A stretch of 45,612 bases of DNA from Acidovorax sp. (GCA_024711405.1 JANJSZ010000033.1:1-45612); one strand, 5' to 3'. Shown: positions 1 through 9,186, numbered from the stretch's first letter. The notes: generated by a model from the letters alone, not told the origin. A program made the numbers and translations.

Positions 1-486
1 CAGTATTTTTTCCAGCTGGATTTCGGCCAGCACGTTGACCTGGCTCTGGTGCAAACCCAGGCGGCGCGATCGCAGCGCAACCTGGGCGCCGCTTTCTTCC
101 CCGGTGACATACAGGGTGGGCAGGCCGGCGCGGTGCAGCGCATCAAGCGCCTGCAGCAACAGGGTGGATTTGCCGATGCCCGGGTCGCCCCCGATCAGCA
201 CCACGCCACCTTCCACGATGCCCCCGCCCAGCACCCGGTCCAGTTCGTCGATACCGCTGGGCGTGCGCGCGATGTCCGTGGCCTCGATGGCCGCCAGCGG
301 CATGACGGCCTGCGCCTGCGCCAGCCCGGCAAACTGCGCGCCGCTGTAGCGGTTCTTGCCCGGTCCCGCCTCCGCCACCGATTCGATCAGGGTGTTCCAG
401 GCGCCGCAGGATGGGCACTTGCCCAGCCAGCGCGGGCTGGTGCCGCCACATTCGGTGCAGGTGAAAAGGGTTTTGTCTTTGGCCAT
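1..486 (-). CDS. radA: DNA repair protein RadA, N-terminal part (runs off window)
   Basis: RadA is a RecA-like ATPase that helps process recombination intermediates by driving branch migration. The first 162 residues are visible. A four-cysteine zinc finger (C10, C13, C24, C27, with CPSC as the second half) is followed by a P-loop GGDPGIGKS at about residues 99-107 and by VTGEES, all in the family order. The rest, including the KNRFG motif and the Lon-like C-terminal domain, lies beyond position 1. The start ATG at 486 gives the usual MAKxKT N-terminus. The gene is divergent from the GST gene, with a 216-bp shared upstream region (487-702) in which I recognise no clear promoter. Confidence 0.96.
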   Translation of the reverse strand, partial: MAKDKTLFTCTECGGTSPRWLGKCPSCGAWNTLIESVAEAGPGKNRYSGAQFAGLAQAQAVMPLAAIEATDIARTPSGIDELDRVLGGGIVEGGVVLIGGDPGIGKSTLLLQALDALHRAGLPTLYVTGEESGAQVALRSRRLGLHQSQVNVLAEIQLEKIL

Positions 487-702
487 GGGAGCGGGATCTT
501 GCAAAGCGGCTGGCCACTATAGCGGCCAGCAGCGCGCCAGCGGCCGTTACCGCTCCTTCAGGGGCCAAGAAACCATGCGCCCGCGTCCAAGGACCAAACC
601 CCTTACGATGGCGACTCGGGCCCGCAATACTAGCGCGCATGTCGACGCCCCCGGCGCTCAGCACTGCGGAGCCTGCACCCCGCCACCTTTTCAACCTCCA
701 CC

Positions 703-1314
703 ATGTCCGCACCCACGCTTTACTTCGCCCCCGGCACCTGCGCCCTGGCCGTTCACATTGCCTTGCACGAGGCGCAGGCAGGCCACGAGCTGGTTCGTCT
801 CGACTTCACCACCCAGCAGCAACGCAGCCCCGAGTACCTGGCCATCAACCCCAAGGGCCGCGTGCCCGCGCTGGTGACCGAGCACGGCGTGCTGACCGAA
901 ACCCCGGCCTTGCTGGCCTATGTGGCGCAACGCTTTGCGCAGGCGCAGCTGGCGCCGCTGGACCCGTTTGCCTTCGCGCGCATGCAGGAGTTCAACAACT
1001 ACCTGGCCTCCACCGTGCATGTGGCCCACGCCCACCGCCCCCGCGCCAGCCGCTGGGCCGATGACGCCCACGCCATCGAGGCCATGCAGCGCAAGGTGCC
1101 GCAGAACATGGCGGAGTGCTTTGGCGTGATCGAACACCATTACCTGCAAGGCCCCTGGGTGCTGGGCGAACAATATTCCGTCGCCGACGCCTACCTGTTC
1201 ACCGTGTCCGGCTGGCTGCGCAGCGACGGCGTGGACGTGGCGCAGTTCCCCAAGGTGGCCGACCACCGGCGCCGCATGGCCGAGCGCCCCGCCGTGCAAC
1301 GCGCGCTGGCATAA
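703..1314 (+). CDS. Glutathione S-transferase family protein (beta-class type)
   Basis: This 203-residue protein has the two-domain GST layout. The N-terminal thioredoxin fold (about 1-80) starts with LYFAPGTCALAVHIAL, where Cys13 matches the cysteine of beta-class bacterial GSTs. It also has NPKGRVPAL with the cis-proline and a TETPALLAY segment that should bind the glutathione gamma-glutamyl group. The C-terminal helical domain contains the SVADAYLFTV motif. The likely role is cytosolic conjugation or reduction with glutathione; the substrate cannot be read. The gene stands alone, ends at a hairpin shared with the convergent binding-protein gene, and has no strong Shine-Dalgarno sequence before its ATG. 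Confidence 0.9.
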   Translation: MSAPTLYFAPGTCALAVHIALHEAQAGHELVRLDFTTQQQRSPEYLAINPKGRVPALVTEHGVLTETPALLAYVAQRFAQAQLAPLDPFAFARMQEFNNYLASTVHVAHAHRPRASRWADDAHAIEAMQRKVPQNMAECFGVIEHHYLQGPWVLGEQYSVADAYLFTVSGWLRSDGVDVAQFPKVADHRRRMAERPAVQRALA

Positions 1315-1321
1315 ACGGCAC

Positions 1322-1357
1322 AAAAAAACCCCGGCACCGGGCGGGTGGCGGGGCTTT
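1322..1357. terminator. Bidirectional hairpin terminator between convergent genes
   Basis: A CCCCG / CGGGG stem (1329-1333 with 1349-1353) with a GC-rich inner part is flanked by seven A on the left and CTTTC on the right. It sits between the stop of the GST gene and the stop of the convergent binding-protein gene. On the minus strand the stem is followed by a run of seven T, the classic intrinsic-terminator pattern. On the plus strand the T run is short. Confidence 0.7.
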
Positions 1358-1374
1358 CGGCGTTGCCGGCCCGG

Positions 1375-2955
1375 TCAGTTGACCTTGAGCGCGCGCCAGT
1401 CAATGCGGTTGTCCGCGCGGTGCGGCAGCTCCACCTTCTGCGTGGCGGCCCACGGGATCACCTGGTTGTACAGCGGGATGTGCGAAATGAGCTCGTGGTC
1501 CTGCACCAGGGCCTTTTCGATCAGGCCATTGCGTGTGGCCGGATCGGTTTCTTTCTTGATGCGCTCGATCAGCGCATCCTGCTGCGGGCTGCTGAAACGG
1601 CCCAGGTTGAAGTTGCCGTCGCCCCCGGCGCCCGGCGAGCGGACCAGCGACTGCAGCGAATAGAACGCATCGAACGTGGGCACGCCCCAGCCCAGCAGGT
1701 AGATGCTGGCCTCGTTGCGCTGTATCATGGGGAAATAGGTGGCAAACGGCAGCGAGCGCAGCTTGGCCTTCACGCCGACCTTGGCCCACTGCGCCGTGAT
1801 GGCCTGGCACAGCTGTTCGTCGTTGATGTAGCGGCCTGCGCTGCAGGCAAAGTCCACCTCGAAACCGTTCGGGTAGCCCGCATCGGCCAGCAGCTTCTGC
1901 GCTGCCTTGGCATCGAAGGGCCAGCGCACATCGGCCTTGGGCGTCCAGCCGTTGACCTGGTGGGCAATCAACGCGCCCGTGGGCTGGGCCAGGCCGCGCA
2001 ATACCACGCGCTGGATGGCGTTGATGTCGATCGCCTGGTACAGGGCCTTGCGCACACGCACATCCTTGAGCGGGTTCTGGCCCTTGACGTTCGAGCCTGG
2101 CAATTCGCTGCGGAACTGGTCCATGCCCAGAAAGATGGTGCGGTATTCGGCGCCTTCCAGCACCTTCAGGCCCTGCGTCTGGCGCACCCGCGCCAGATCC
2201 TGCAGGCTGGGGTCGATGATGAAGTCGATCTCGCCCGACAGCAGCGCCGCCGTGCGCGTGGCATCGGACTTGATGGGGGTGTAGACCACCTCGGTCACGT
2301 TGGTGGCGAACTTGCCCTTGCCCCACCAGTGCGGATTGGGCGCAAGCACCACGCGCTGGTCCGGCGTCCACGATTGGAGCACGAACGGCCCCGTACCCAG
2401 CGCGTTGCGGTGGGCAAAGGTTTCGTCCTTGTTCTTGATGTCCTTGGGCTCAACCGACTTGTTCTTCTCGGCCCAGGCCTTGCTGAGCATGCGCAACTCG
2501 GTCAGCTGGTTCACCAGCACCGGGTTGGGCACGTCCGAGAAGATGTCGATGGTGTGGCTGTTGACCTTTTCCACCCGGTCGATGCCCTGGGCATAGACCG
2601 CGTAGTTGGAGCTTTTCGACTTGGCGCGCTCGAGCGAGAACTTGGCATCGTCGGCCGTGAACTCGCTGCCGTCGCTGAACTTCACGCCCTTGCGCAGGCT
2701 CAGGCGCAGCTGGGTGGGACTCATCGGCTTCCATTCGGTGGCCAGCGCGGGCTCGGGCTTGAAGGTCTTGCTGTTGTATTCGACCAGCGTGTCGTACACG
2801 GCCGCGTGCAGCGCGTTGTTCACGCCCACGTTCTGGGCATGCACGTCCCACGACGACACATCCACGGCACGTGCCCAGCGGAAGGTCGTGGCCTGCGCGG
2901 TCAGGGGCAGGCTGGCAGCCAGCGTGGCGGCAAGGAGCAAGGGTTTGAATTGCAT
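1375..2955 (-). CDS. ABC transporter substrate-binding protein, family 5 (peptide/opine type)
   Basis: This is a 526-residue periplasmic binding protein of the DppA/OppA family (SBP_bac_5). A cleavable signal peptide (residues 1 to about 21, ending AQA-T) precedes the mature domain. Family marks include the central GTGPFVLQSWTPDQRVVLAPN segment and a 'VRKALYQAIDINAI' segment. The start at 2955 was chosen over one at 3009 because it gives a clean signal peptide and has a GAGAGG-like ribosome site about 10 nt upstream. No permease or ATPase genes are next to it, so it is an orphan that must borrow a translocator. The ligand could be a peptide, or another ligand of the cluster C binding proteins; it is not predictable. 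Confidence 0.93.
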   Translation of the reverse strand: MQFKPLLLAATLAASLPLTAQATTFRWARAVDVSSWDVHAQNVGVNNALHAAVYDTLVEYNSKTFKPEPALATEWKPMSPTQLRLSLRKGVKFSDGSEFTADDAKFSLERAKSKSSNYAVYAQGIDRVEKVNSHTIDIFSDVPNPVLVNQLTELRMLSKAWAEKNKSVEPKDIKNKDETFAHRNALGTGPFVLQSWTPDQRVVLAPNPHWWGKGKFATNVTEVVYTPIKSDATRTAALLSGEIDFIIDPSLQDLARVRQTQGLKVLEGAEYRTIFLGMDQFRSELPGSNVKGQNPLKDVRVRKALYQAIDINAIQRVVLRGLAQPTGALIAHQVNGWTPKADVRWPFDAKAAQKLLADAGYPNGFEVDFACSAGRYINDEQLCQAITAQWAKVGVKAKLRSLPFATYFPMIQRNEASIYLLGWGVPTFDAFYSLQSLVRSPGAGGDGNFNLGRFSSPQQDALIERIKKETDPATRNGLIEKALVQDHELISHIPLYNQVIPWAATQKVELPHRADNRIDWRALKVN

Positions 2956-3098
2956 GGGCTTGTGCCTCTCAGAAAACAAAACCCTACTGTGACCCAGGGT
3001 GGGCGCCACCGGAACGATTTGGTGGTTGTATCCATGTGCGCCGTGGGGTCGGCACCCTGAAAACCGTCGACAAGGCGCCTGCGCCAGCAGCGCCCAGC

Positions 3099-4001
3099 CT
3101 ACTGGCGCCGCAGCGCCTGCCGGATGCGCTCCAGCGCCGGCGAGGGCTGCGCCACGCTGCGATCGAACGGGTGCGCGGTGGCTCCGACGGCTTTCAGGAT
3201 GCGTTGCACGTAGGCACGCGTCTCCAGGTAGGGCGGCACGCCGCGGTAGCGCTCGACCTTGCCCTCGCCGGCGTTGTAGGCCGCGGCCACCAGCGCCACG
3301 TCGCCTTCGAAGTAGGCCAGCAGCCAGCGCAGGTAGATCAGGCCCCCACGGATGTTCTGCGCCGGGTCATACGGGTTCTTGACGTTGAAGCGCTCGCTCG
3401 TTGCGGGAATCAGCTGCATCAGGCCCTGCGCGTTTTTGGGCGACAGCGCCTGGGTGTTGAAGTTCGACTCGGCGGCCATGATGGCCAGCGCCAGCTGCGG
3501 CTCGACCTGGTATTGCGGCGCCATCCTGAGCACCAGCTCCACGATCTTGCGCGGCGCGACCCGCTGGTAGTTGACGCCAGGCTGGGCCACCTGGACCGGG
3601 GCGGGCGGTGGCGGCCGCAGGCATTCGGGCACTTCGTCCGTGGCGCCGCCCACCACCTGCAGCATGCGCGCTGCCACGTCCAGGCCCTGCTCGGCGGCGG
3701 CCTGGAAGAAAAAGGCGGCCGCCCCATCGTCGCGCACCACACCGCGCCCGTGGGCGTACATCCATCCGAGGTTGTATTGGGCCAGCATGTCGCCCAACCG
3801 CGCGCTCGCGCAATAGAGTGCAACGGCCCGCAACGGGTCGCGCGCCACGCCTTCGCCATGTTCGTAGGCGATGGCCTCCTGGCGCAGGCTGGCCGCCCGG
3901 TTGGCGTCGGATTCACCGGCCTGCGCCCGCGCCGCGCCCGCACCCCAGGTGCACAACGACACCACCGCTAGCGGCGCAAGGATCGACAGGCTGGCACGCA
4001 T
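3099..4001 (-). CDS. Lytic transglycosylase with Sel1-like repeats
   Basis: The 300-residue product has a signal peptide (1 to about 27, ending ARAQA). Two Sel1-type helical repeats follow at about 35-115 (YEHGEGVARDPLRAV and YAHGRGVVRDDGAA). A C-terminal SLT domain covers about 150-285. The catalytic Glu is Glu178 in AAESNFN, followed by GLMQLIP and by AAYNAGEGKVERY, all diagnostic of family 1 lytic transglycosylases that cleave peptidoglycan between MurNAc and GlcNAc. The in-frame reading could be extended to 4931, but that overlaps alr and lacks a signal peptide, so the ATG at 4001 is preferred. The Sel1 repeats suggest it is scaffolded to a cell-wall or secretion complex; the partner is unknown. 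Confidence 0.93.
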   Translation of the reverse strand: MRASLSILAPLAVVSLCTWGAGAARAQAGESDANRAASLRQEAIAYEHGEGVARDPLRAVALYCASARLGDMLAQYNLGWMYAHGRGVVRDDGAAAFFFQAAAEQGLDVAARMLQVVGGATDEVPECLRPPPPAPVQVAQPGVNYQRVAPRKIVELVLRMAPQYQVEPQLALAIMAAESNFNTQALSPKNAQGLMQLIPATSERFNVKNPYDPAQNIRGGLIYLRWLLAYFEGDVALVAAAYNAGEGKVERYRGVPPYLETRAYVQRILKAVGATAHPFDRSVAQPSPALERIRQALRRQ

Positions 4002-4093
4002 GGTTTTCAGTATGCGCGTCGTTGCGCCCTTCGTCACGTCCTGTGCCGACGCAGGACGGCCAATAGCCACCCCCGAGAGGGTGCTGTGGACCG

Positions 4094-5200
4094 TCAGTCC
4101 ACCGCTGCGGGCACGCGCGGCGCCAGTGCGCACATCAGCTCGTAGCCCACGGTGCCGGCGGCCTGCGCCACCTCGTCGATGGGCAGGACCGTGCCGTTGC
4201 CCGCCCGCCCCCACAGCGTGACTTCGCTGCCAAAACCGGCCTCCACGCCCGCTGCCATGACGGGGTTCAGGTCCACGGTGACCATGTCCATGCTGACGCG
4301 GCCGACCAGGCGCGTGCGCACGCCGTTCACCAGCACGGGCGTGCCGGTGTCGCAATGGCGCGGGTAGCCGTCGGCATAGCCGCAGGCCGCCACGCCGATG
4401 GTGAGCGGTCCCTCTGCCGTGAAGCGCGAGCCGTAGCCCACGGTATCGCCCGCCTGCAGCTGCTGCGTGCCGATGATGCGGGTGGCCAGCGTCATGGCCG
4501 GCTGCAGGTCCCACTGCGCCGCCTGGTGCTCGGGGTGGTCGGGCGCGCTGCCGTACAGCACGATGCCGGCGCGCACCCAATCGCCCCGCACCTGGGCGTC
4601 GCTGGCATGGCGCAGCGCGGCGGCGCTGTTGCACAGGCTGCGCTCGCCGGGCAGGTCCTGCGTGGCCGCGTTGAACGCCGCCATCTGGTGCGCAATGCCC
4701 CGCGCGCCGTCGGCATCGCTGAAATGGGTCATGAACGAGATCTCGTCCACCTGCGGCAGCGCATTCAGCCGCGCCCAGGCGCTGCGGTAGCGCTGTGGCG
4801 TGAAGCCCAGGCGGTTCATGCCCGAGTTCAGCTTGAGGAACACGCGGTGCGGCACCTGCGTCTTGTGGGCGGCCAGCATGTCGATCTGGTCGTCGCAGTG
4901 CACCGCATGCCACAGCGACAGGCGCGAGCACAGTTCCAGGTCGCGCGGCTCGAACACGCCCTCCAGCAGCAGGATGGGACCGCGCCAGCCCAGGTGGCGC
5001 ACACGCTCGGCCTCGGCCAGGTCGAGCAGGGCAAAACCGTCGGCGGCACGCAGACCTTCAAAGGCCCGCTCGATGCCGTGGCCATAGGCATTGGCCTTGA
5101 CCACGGCCCAGGTTCTGGCGTCGGGCACGGCCTGGCGCACGCGCTCGAGGTTGTGGTGCAGGGCAGCGGTATGGATGGTGGCGTGGATCGGGCGCGGCAT
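4094..5200 (-). CDS. alr: Alanine racemase
   Basis: A 368-residue PLP enzyme that interconverts L- and D-alanine for peptidoglycan. The PLP lysine is in [11 protein letters not shown] near the N-terminus. [11 protein letters not shown], the region with a catalytic tyrosine in VGYGSRF, and [12 protein letters not shown] near the C-terminus are all standard. The ATG at 5200 ([18 protein letters not shown]) matches the usual family start; an in-frame ATG at 5224 would add eight residues, and neither has a good Shine-Dalgarno. It is divergent from lplT. The transglycosylase lies 92 bp downstream on the same strand, so two cell-wall genes may be co-transcribed. It could be named dadX if catabolic, but no dadA is nearby. 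Confidence 0.95.
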   Translation of the reverse strand: MPRPIHATIHTAALHHNLERVRQAVPDARTWAVVKANAYGHGIERAFEGLRAADGFALLDLAEAERVRHLGWRGPILLLEGVFEPRDLELCSRLSLWHAVHCDDQIDMLAAHKTQVPHRVFLKLNSGMNRLGFTPQRYRSAWARLNALPQVDEISFMTHFSDADGARGIAHQMAAFNAATQDLPGERSLCNSAAALRHASDAQVRGDWVRAGIVLYGSAPDHPEHQAAQWDLQPAMTLATRIIGTQQLQAGDTVGYGSRFTAEGPLTIGVAACGYADGYPRHCDTGTPVLVNGVRTRLVGRVSMDMVTVDLNPVMAAGVEAGFGSEVTLWGRAGNGTVLPIDEVAQAAGTVGYELMCALAPRVPAAVD

Positions 5201-5335
5201 GGGAATGGTGGGGGAAACGAGCATGGGATTCTGGCATTGCGGGCCCGGGGGGGCGTGATATAACCGCCAGTCACCTGTATGCGGCCTCCCAATTTAATCG
5301 GGCATCAGCCTCACTGATACCCCTCCAGCCATTCG

Positions 5336-6640
5336 ATGAAGCGCGGTTTTTACACCATCATGTCGGCGCAGTTTTTCAGCTCGCTCGCCGACAACGCACT
5401 CTTCGTGGCCGCCGTCGAACTCCTGCGCACAGGGGGCGCCCCCGAGTGGCAGCGCGCCGCGCTGGTACCCATGTTTGCCCTGTTCTATGTGGTGCTGGCG
5501 CCTTTCGTGGGCGCGTTTGCCGATGCCTTACCCAAGGGCAAGGTGATGTTTGCCAGCAACGCCATCAAGATCGCGGGCTGCCTGATGATGCTGTTCGGCT
5601 CGCATCCCCTGATTGCCTATGCCGTGGTGGGGCTGGGCGCCGCGGCCTATTCGCCCGCCAAATACGGCATCCTCACCGAGCTGCTGCCGGCCTCGCAGCT
5701 GGTCAAGGCCAACGGCTGGATCGAGGGGCTGACCATCGCCTCCATCATCCTCGGAGTGCTGCTGGGCGGTCAGCTGGTGGGACAGCAGCTGTCGGTGGCA
5801 CTGCTGTCCATCGACATCCCCATGCTCGATACCGGCGTCGATACCGCTGCCGAAGCGGCCATTGCCGCACTCATCGTGGTGTATGCCCTGGCTGCCTGGT
5901 TCAACACGCGCATCCCGCACACGGGCGTGGAGATGCGCCCGCTGCGCCAGGACCCGCAGCGCGGCCTGATCTCCAGCACCCTGGCCCTGCTGCCCGACTT
6001 CTGGGCCTGCAACAGCCGCCTGTGGCGTGACAAGCTGGGGCAGATCTCGCTGTCCACCACCACCCTGTTCTGGGGTGCCGGCGGCAACCTCAAGTTCATC
6101 GTGCTGGCCTGGGCCGGCGTGGCCCTGGGCTACAACACCACGCAGGCCTCGGCCCTGACCGGCGTCGTGGCCATCGGCACCGCCGTGGGCGCCGTGGCGG
6201 CATCGATGCGCATGCGCCTGGACATGGCCACGCGCGTGATTCCGCTGGGCATCACGATGGGGCTGCTGCTGATCCTGATGGTGTTCATCCGCAACATCTG
6301 GGTGGCCATTCCATTCCTGATCCTGCTGGGTGGGCTGGGCGGCTTCCTGGTCGTCCCCATGAACGCCCTGCTGCAGCACCGGGGGCACAACCTCATGGGC
6401 GCGGGGCGCTCGATTGCGGTGCAGAACTTCAACGAACAGGCCTGCATCCTCGGCCTGGGCGCTTTCTACAGCCTGTCGCTCAAGCTGGGGCTGTCGGTCT
6501 TCGGCGCCATCATCGTGTTTGGCGTGGTGGTGGCGGGCATCATGTGGATCATCCAGCGCTGGCATGCCCGCAACTGCCGCAACCATGGCGAGGAACTGCG
6601 CCACCTGCTGCACATCGCGCGGCAGGACACCCACCATTGA
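5336..6640 (+). CDS. lplT: Lysophospholipid transporter LplT
   Basis: This 434-residue inner-membrane protein of the major facilitator superfamily has about 12 hydrophobic segments. The start FYTIMSAQFFSSLADNALFVAA is the LplT signature. Other family marks are YSPAKYGILTELLP and PMNALLQHRGHNLMGAGRSIAVQNFNEQ. LplT flips lysophospholipids inward for re-acylation. The reacylating partner Aas/PlsC is not adjacent. It is slightly longer than the E. coli protein (about 400). The ATG at 5336 lies 135 bp from the alr start and is divergently transcribed. Confidence 0.93.
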   Translation: MKRGFYTIMSAQFFSSLADNALFVAAVELLRTGGAPEWQRAALVPMFALFYVVLAPFVGAFADALPKGKVMFASNAIKIAGCLMMLFGSHPLIAYAVVGLGAAAYSPAKYGILTELLPASQLVKANGWIEGLTIASIILGVLLGGQLVGQQLSVALLSIDIPMLDTGVDTAAEAAIAALIVVYALAAWFNTRIPHTGVEMRPLRQDPQRGLISSTLALLPDFWACNSRLWRDKLGQISLSTTTLFWGAGGNLKFIVLAWAGVALGYNTTQASALTGVVAIGTAVGAVAASMRMRLDMATRVIPLGITMGLLLILMVFIRNIWVAIPFLILLGGLGGFLVVPMNALLQHRGHNLMGAGRSIAVQNFNEQACILGLGAFYSLSLKLGLSVFGAIIVFGVVVAGIMWIIQRWHARNCRNHGEELRHLLHIARQDTHH

Positions 6641-6700
6641 TGCTATTTATTGAATAGCTATTGGCGCTTGATACATGAGCGCTGCCCGCGCTTTTGATGC
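6641..6700. repeat. REP-like palindromic intergenic element
   Basis: Directly after the lplT stop lies a palindrome AATAGCTATT followed by a GGCGCT / AGCGCtgCC stem with a 9-nt loop (about 6664-6685). The motif layout (AATAGCTATT, then a GCGCTT...AGCGC stem) resembles a short intergenic repeat family I associate with Acidovorax and Comamonas genomes. It is the only sequence between lplT and the next gene, and the next gene's ATG (6697) falls right at its end. The family assignment is from memory; the palindromes are directly seen. Confidence 0.5.
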
Positions 6701-7587
6701 CTACCATTTTCCCCGTACTGGCCCTGGTGTTCAACGCCTTTGTGTGGGGCGTCTCATGGTGGCCCTTGCGGCAGCTGCACGCCGCCGGGCTGCACCCGCT
6801 GTGGGCCACGGCGCTGATGTATGCGCTGGCCCTGGCCTGCCTGCTGCTAGCCCGGCCGCAGGCGCTGCGCAACGCGCGGCAGCACCCCGCCCTGTGGCTG
6901 CTGGCGCTGAGCTCGGGCCTGACCAACGTGGCCTTCAACTGGGCCGTGACGGTGGGCGACGTGGTGCGCGTGGTGCTGCTGTTCTACCTGATGCCCGCCT
7001 GGTCGGTGCTGCTGGCCTGGAAGGTGCTGGGCGACCGCCCCACGGGCATGGCGCTGGTGCGGCTGCTGCTGGCCTTTGCGGGCGTGGCCCTGGTGCTGCT
7101 ACCCGCCGATGCCGCATGGACCCGGCTGGCGGCCCATCTCTCGGGCGCCGACCTGCTGGCGCTGGCAGGCGGCTTCTGCTTTGCCCTCACCAACGTCACG
7201 CTGCGGCGCCTGCATGCCGTGCCCGGCGATGCGCGCATGCTGGCCATGTTTGGCGGCGGTGCCCTGCTGGCCTGCGCCAGTGCCGCGCTCGGGCGGGCAG
7301 CGGGGGCCGTGCCCGCCCTGCCCGCTCCGGCACTGGCCTGGGTGTTGCTGGCACTCGCGCTGGCTCTGGCCTTTGTGCTGGGCAATTACGCCCTGCAGTA
7401 CGGCGCCGCCCGGCTGGCCGCGGGCACCACGGCGCTGGTGATGCTGTCAGAGGTGGTGTTTGCCAGCGTGTCGTCGGCCCTGCTGACTTCTGCCACGCTG
7501 GCACCGCGCACCCTGCTGGGTGGGGCGCTGATCATGCTGGCGGCGCTGCTGGCGGCATGGCCACCCCGGCGCCAGGCCCGCACCTGA
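6697..7587 (+). CDS. EamA/DMT-family transporter
   Basis: A 296-residue membrane protein with ten predicted hydrophobic segments and the internal duplication of the drug/metabolite transporter family: two EamA halves, about 5-140 and 150-290. AFVWGVSWWPLR marks the first helix and ALQYGAARLAAGTTALVMLSEVVFASVSS the last repeat. Proteins of this kind export amino acids, metabolites or drugs; the substrate is not predictable. The ATG at 6697 was chosen over a TTG three bases upstream. No clear ribosome site is visible because the upstream bases belong to the palindromic element. Confidence 0.88.
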   Translation: MPTIFPVLALVFNAFVWGVSWWPLRQLHAAGLHPLWATALMYALALACLLLARPQALRNARQHPALWLLALSSGLTNVAFNWAVTVGDVVRVVLLFYLMPAWSVLLAWKVLGDRPTGMALVRLLLAFAGVALVLLPADAAWTRLAAHLSGADLLALAGGFCFALTNVTLRRLHAVPGDARMLAMFGGGALLACASAALGRAAGAVPALPAPALAWVLLALALALAFVLGNYALQYGAARLAAGTTALVMLSEVVFASVSSALLTSATLAPRTLLGGALIMLAALLAAWPPRRQART

Positions 7588-7659
7588 CAGCCGGGGCAAT
7601 ACCCGGCGCCAGCCGCTACCATGGGTCGTCTGAAAAGGTTCTTTCCCAAGGAGTTGCCC

Positions 7660-8151
7660 ATGACCAGCCTGTATGACCTGGAAGTTCAGCCCATGAGCGG
7701 GCCCGCCGTGCCATTGCGGCAGTGGGAGGGCAAGGTCTTGCTGATCGTCAACACGGCCAGCGCCTGCGGTTTCACCCCGCAGTTCGGCGGACTCGAAGAA
7801 CTGCACCAGCAGTACGGCGACAAGGGGTTGGTGGTGCTGGGTTTTCCGTGCAACCAGTTCGGCCACCAGGACCCGGGCAGCAACGACGAGATCGCCAGTT
7901 TCTGCCAGCGCAACTACGGCGTGCGCTTTCCGATGATGGCCAAGATCGATGTGAACGGCGCCCAGGCCTCGCCGCTGTACCAGTGGCTCACCGCCGAAGC
8001 CCCGGGCCTGCTGGGCAGCAAGGCCATCAAGTGGAACTTCACGAAGTTCCTCGTGGGCCGGGATGGCCGCGTGATCCGCCGCTATGCGCCGCAGGATGCG
8101 CCCCAAAAGCTGGTGGGCGACATCGAGGCGGCGCTGGCCGCCCAGGGATGA
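7660..8151 (+). CDS. Glutathione peroxidase (thioredoxin-type, BtuE-like)
   Basis: This 163-residue peroxidase reduces hydroperoxides. The peroxidatic cysteine is in NTASACGFTPQ, followed by the conserved GFPCNQFG segment and WNFTKFLV, which supplies the catalytic Trp and Asn. It is the cysteine rather than the selenocysteine form, as is usual in bacteria. The ATG at 7660 has a strong AAGGAG ribosome site six bases upstream, which settles the start against one at 7621. It is monocistronic or the last gene of a unit with the EamA gene 72 bp upstream. Likely cytosolic because there is no signal peptide. Confidence 0.93.
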   Translation: MTSLYDLEVQPMSGPAVPLRQWEGKVLLIVNTASACGFTPQFGGLEELHQQYGDKGLVVLGFPCNQFGHQDPGSNDEIASFCQRNYGVRFPMMAKIDVNGAQASPLYQWLTAEAPGLLGSKAIKWNFTKFLVGRDGRVIRRYAPQDAPQKLVGDIEAALAAQG

Positions 8152-8217
8152 CCTGCATCACCCTCGCGAGCCGGGGTTCGTGCGGATCGGGATGGGCCAC
8201 AAGGCGTCTTTTTTGCA

Positions 8218-8238
8218 GCCAATAGCCCGGCTATTGGC
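8218..8238. repeat. Perfect inverted repeat between convergent genes
   Basis: GCCAATAGC and GCTATTGGC form a 9-bp perfect stem with a 3-nt loop, 66 bp after the peroxidase stop and 85 bp before the convergent proQ stop. T-rich sequence lies to its left and A-rich to its right, but no T run directly follows the stem on either strand. It could be a weak terminator or another short repeat: its AATAGC/GCTATT core is like the element at 6641-6700. Confidence 0.55.
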
Positions 8239-8322
8239 AAGAAAAGCAACGCAGCGGACCACCCGAAGCCGCGCTATCACCGCCTGCAGGGAGTTACGCA
8301 GGCCATCCCCAGAACGCCGCGA

Positions 8323-9186
8323 TCAGTCTGCCGCTGCGGGCGTGCGCTGGCGGCGCGCGCGCTCCAGCATCTGGCCGGTCTGGCGCGGGTCCATGCCGTA
8401 CATGTCGGCAAAGGCCTCCAGCGTCTGGCCGCTGGCCTCGAAGGCGCGCAGCAGGGCTTCGTCCTTGGCATTGCGGGCCGCCCATTCGGCGAAGGCTTCT
8501 TGCAGGATGGCATTGGCCGCTTCATCGCGGCCGGTGACCAGCTCGGTGTAGGCCTCGCGCGTGAGGCCCGAGGCCTCGAACGCCTGGACCATGCGCCTGC
8601 GCAGCTTGGGCAGCATGTCTTCGCCCGCCCGGGCCTTGCGGCGGCGAAACACCTCCAGCAGCGCATGGTGCACATGCTCGGGCGCCATGTCCTCGACGGG
8701 CTGGCCCGCCAGGTCGTGGCGCTTTTCACCGGCGGCCACGCTCTGCAGGTAGCGGGTGGAGCGGGTGTGGATGCCCAGCGCCACCTTGAGTGCATCGCGC
8801 TCGAACAGTTCGGGGTGGGCTTCGAGCAGATCCTGAAAGATGCCGCGCTTGAGCGGCAGGAACACCGCGCCAAACAGATGGGGATAGAGCCCCGCCAGCT
8901 GTTCCAGCGCCGGGTGGGTGCGCGGCGGCGTGCGCGACGGAGCCTCCGTGCCTGCCGGCGCCTGGCCCTGGGCACGGGAGCGATCACGGCCGCTGTTGCG
9001 GCCACCACGCCCACCCCGGGGGGGACGATTGCCACGCGGGGCATCCGCCGCCGCAGCGGCCTCGGCAGTGGCAGCCGGAGCACTGTCGCCAGTCTCGGGC
9101 TGCTGCAATGCCTGCGGGGTACTGGCAGCGGCTACCGGGGCGGCAGGCGCCGCTGTGGGTTCTTGTTCTGGCACGTTGTCGGTCAT
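8323..9186 (-). CDS. proQ: ProQ/FinO-domain RNA chaperone
   Basis: The 287-residue protein has a long Ala/Pro-rich, then Arg/Gly-rich flexible N-terminal arm (1 to about 88, with RGNRPPRGGRGGRNSGRDRSR). A ProQ/FinO domain covers about 90-200 (HPALEQLAGLYPHLFGA, PLKRGIFQDLLEAHPE, ALGIHTRSTRYLQSVAAGEKRHDLAGQPV). Such domains bind structured sRNAs and 3' ends of mRNAs. A C-terminal helical extension (about 200-287) follows. The RGG-like arm may add RNA contacts. The start at 9186 (MTDNVPEQE) was preferred over an upstream in-frame one at 9354 whose extra 56 residues look non-coding. It stands alone. Confidence 0.88.
   Translation of the reverse strand: MTDNVPEQEPTAAPAAPVAAASTPQALQQPETGDSAPAATAEAAAAADAPRGNRPPRGGRGGRNSGRDRSRAQGQAPAGTEAPSRTPPRTHPALEQLAGLYPHLFGAVFLPLKRGIFQDLLEAHPELFERDALKVALGIHTRSTRYLQSVAAGEKRHDLAGQPVEDMAPEHVHHALLEVFRRRKARAGEDMLPKLRRRMVQAFEASGLTREAYTELVTGRDEAANAILQEAFAEWAARNAKDEALLRAFEASGQTLEAFADMYGMDPRQTGQMLERARRQRTPAAAD

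Noticed and set aside
1345-3060. Long plus-strand ORF (571 aa) across the binding-protein gene
   Set aside because: It is antisense to the family-5 binding protein, which has a signal peptide and family motifs. The plus-strand product has no motif and is the GC-rich shadow of the minus gene.
3099-4931. Fusion of the transglycosylase with alr-region sequence in one 610-residue reading
   Set aside because: The first 310 residues overlap alr antisense frames and have no signal peptide; the ATG at 4001 with its signal peptide is the sensible start.
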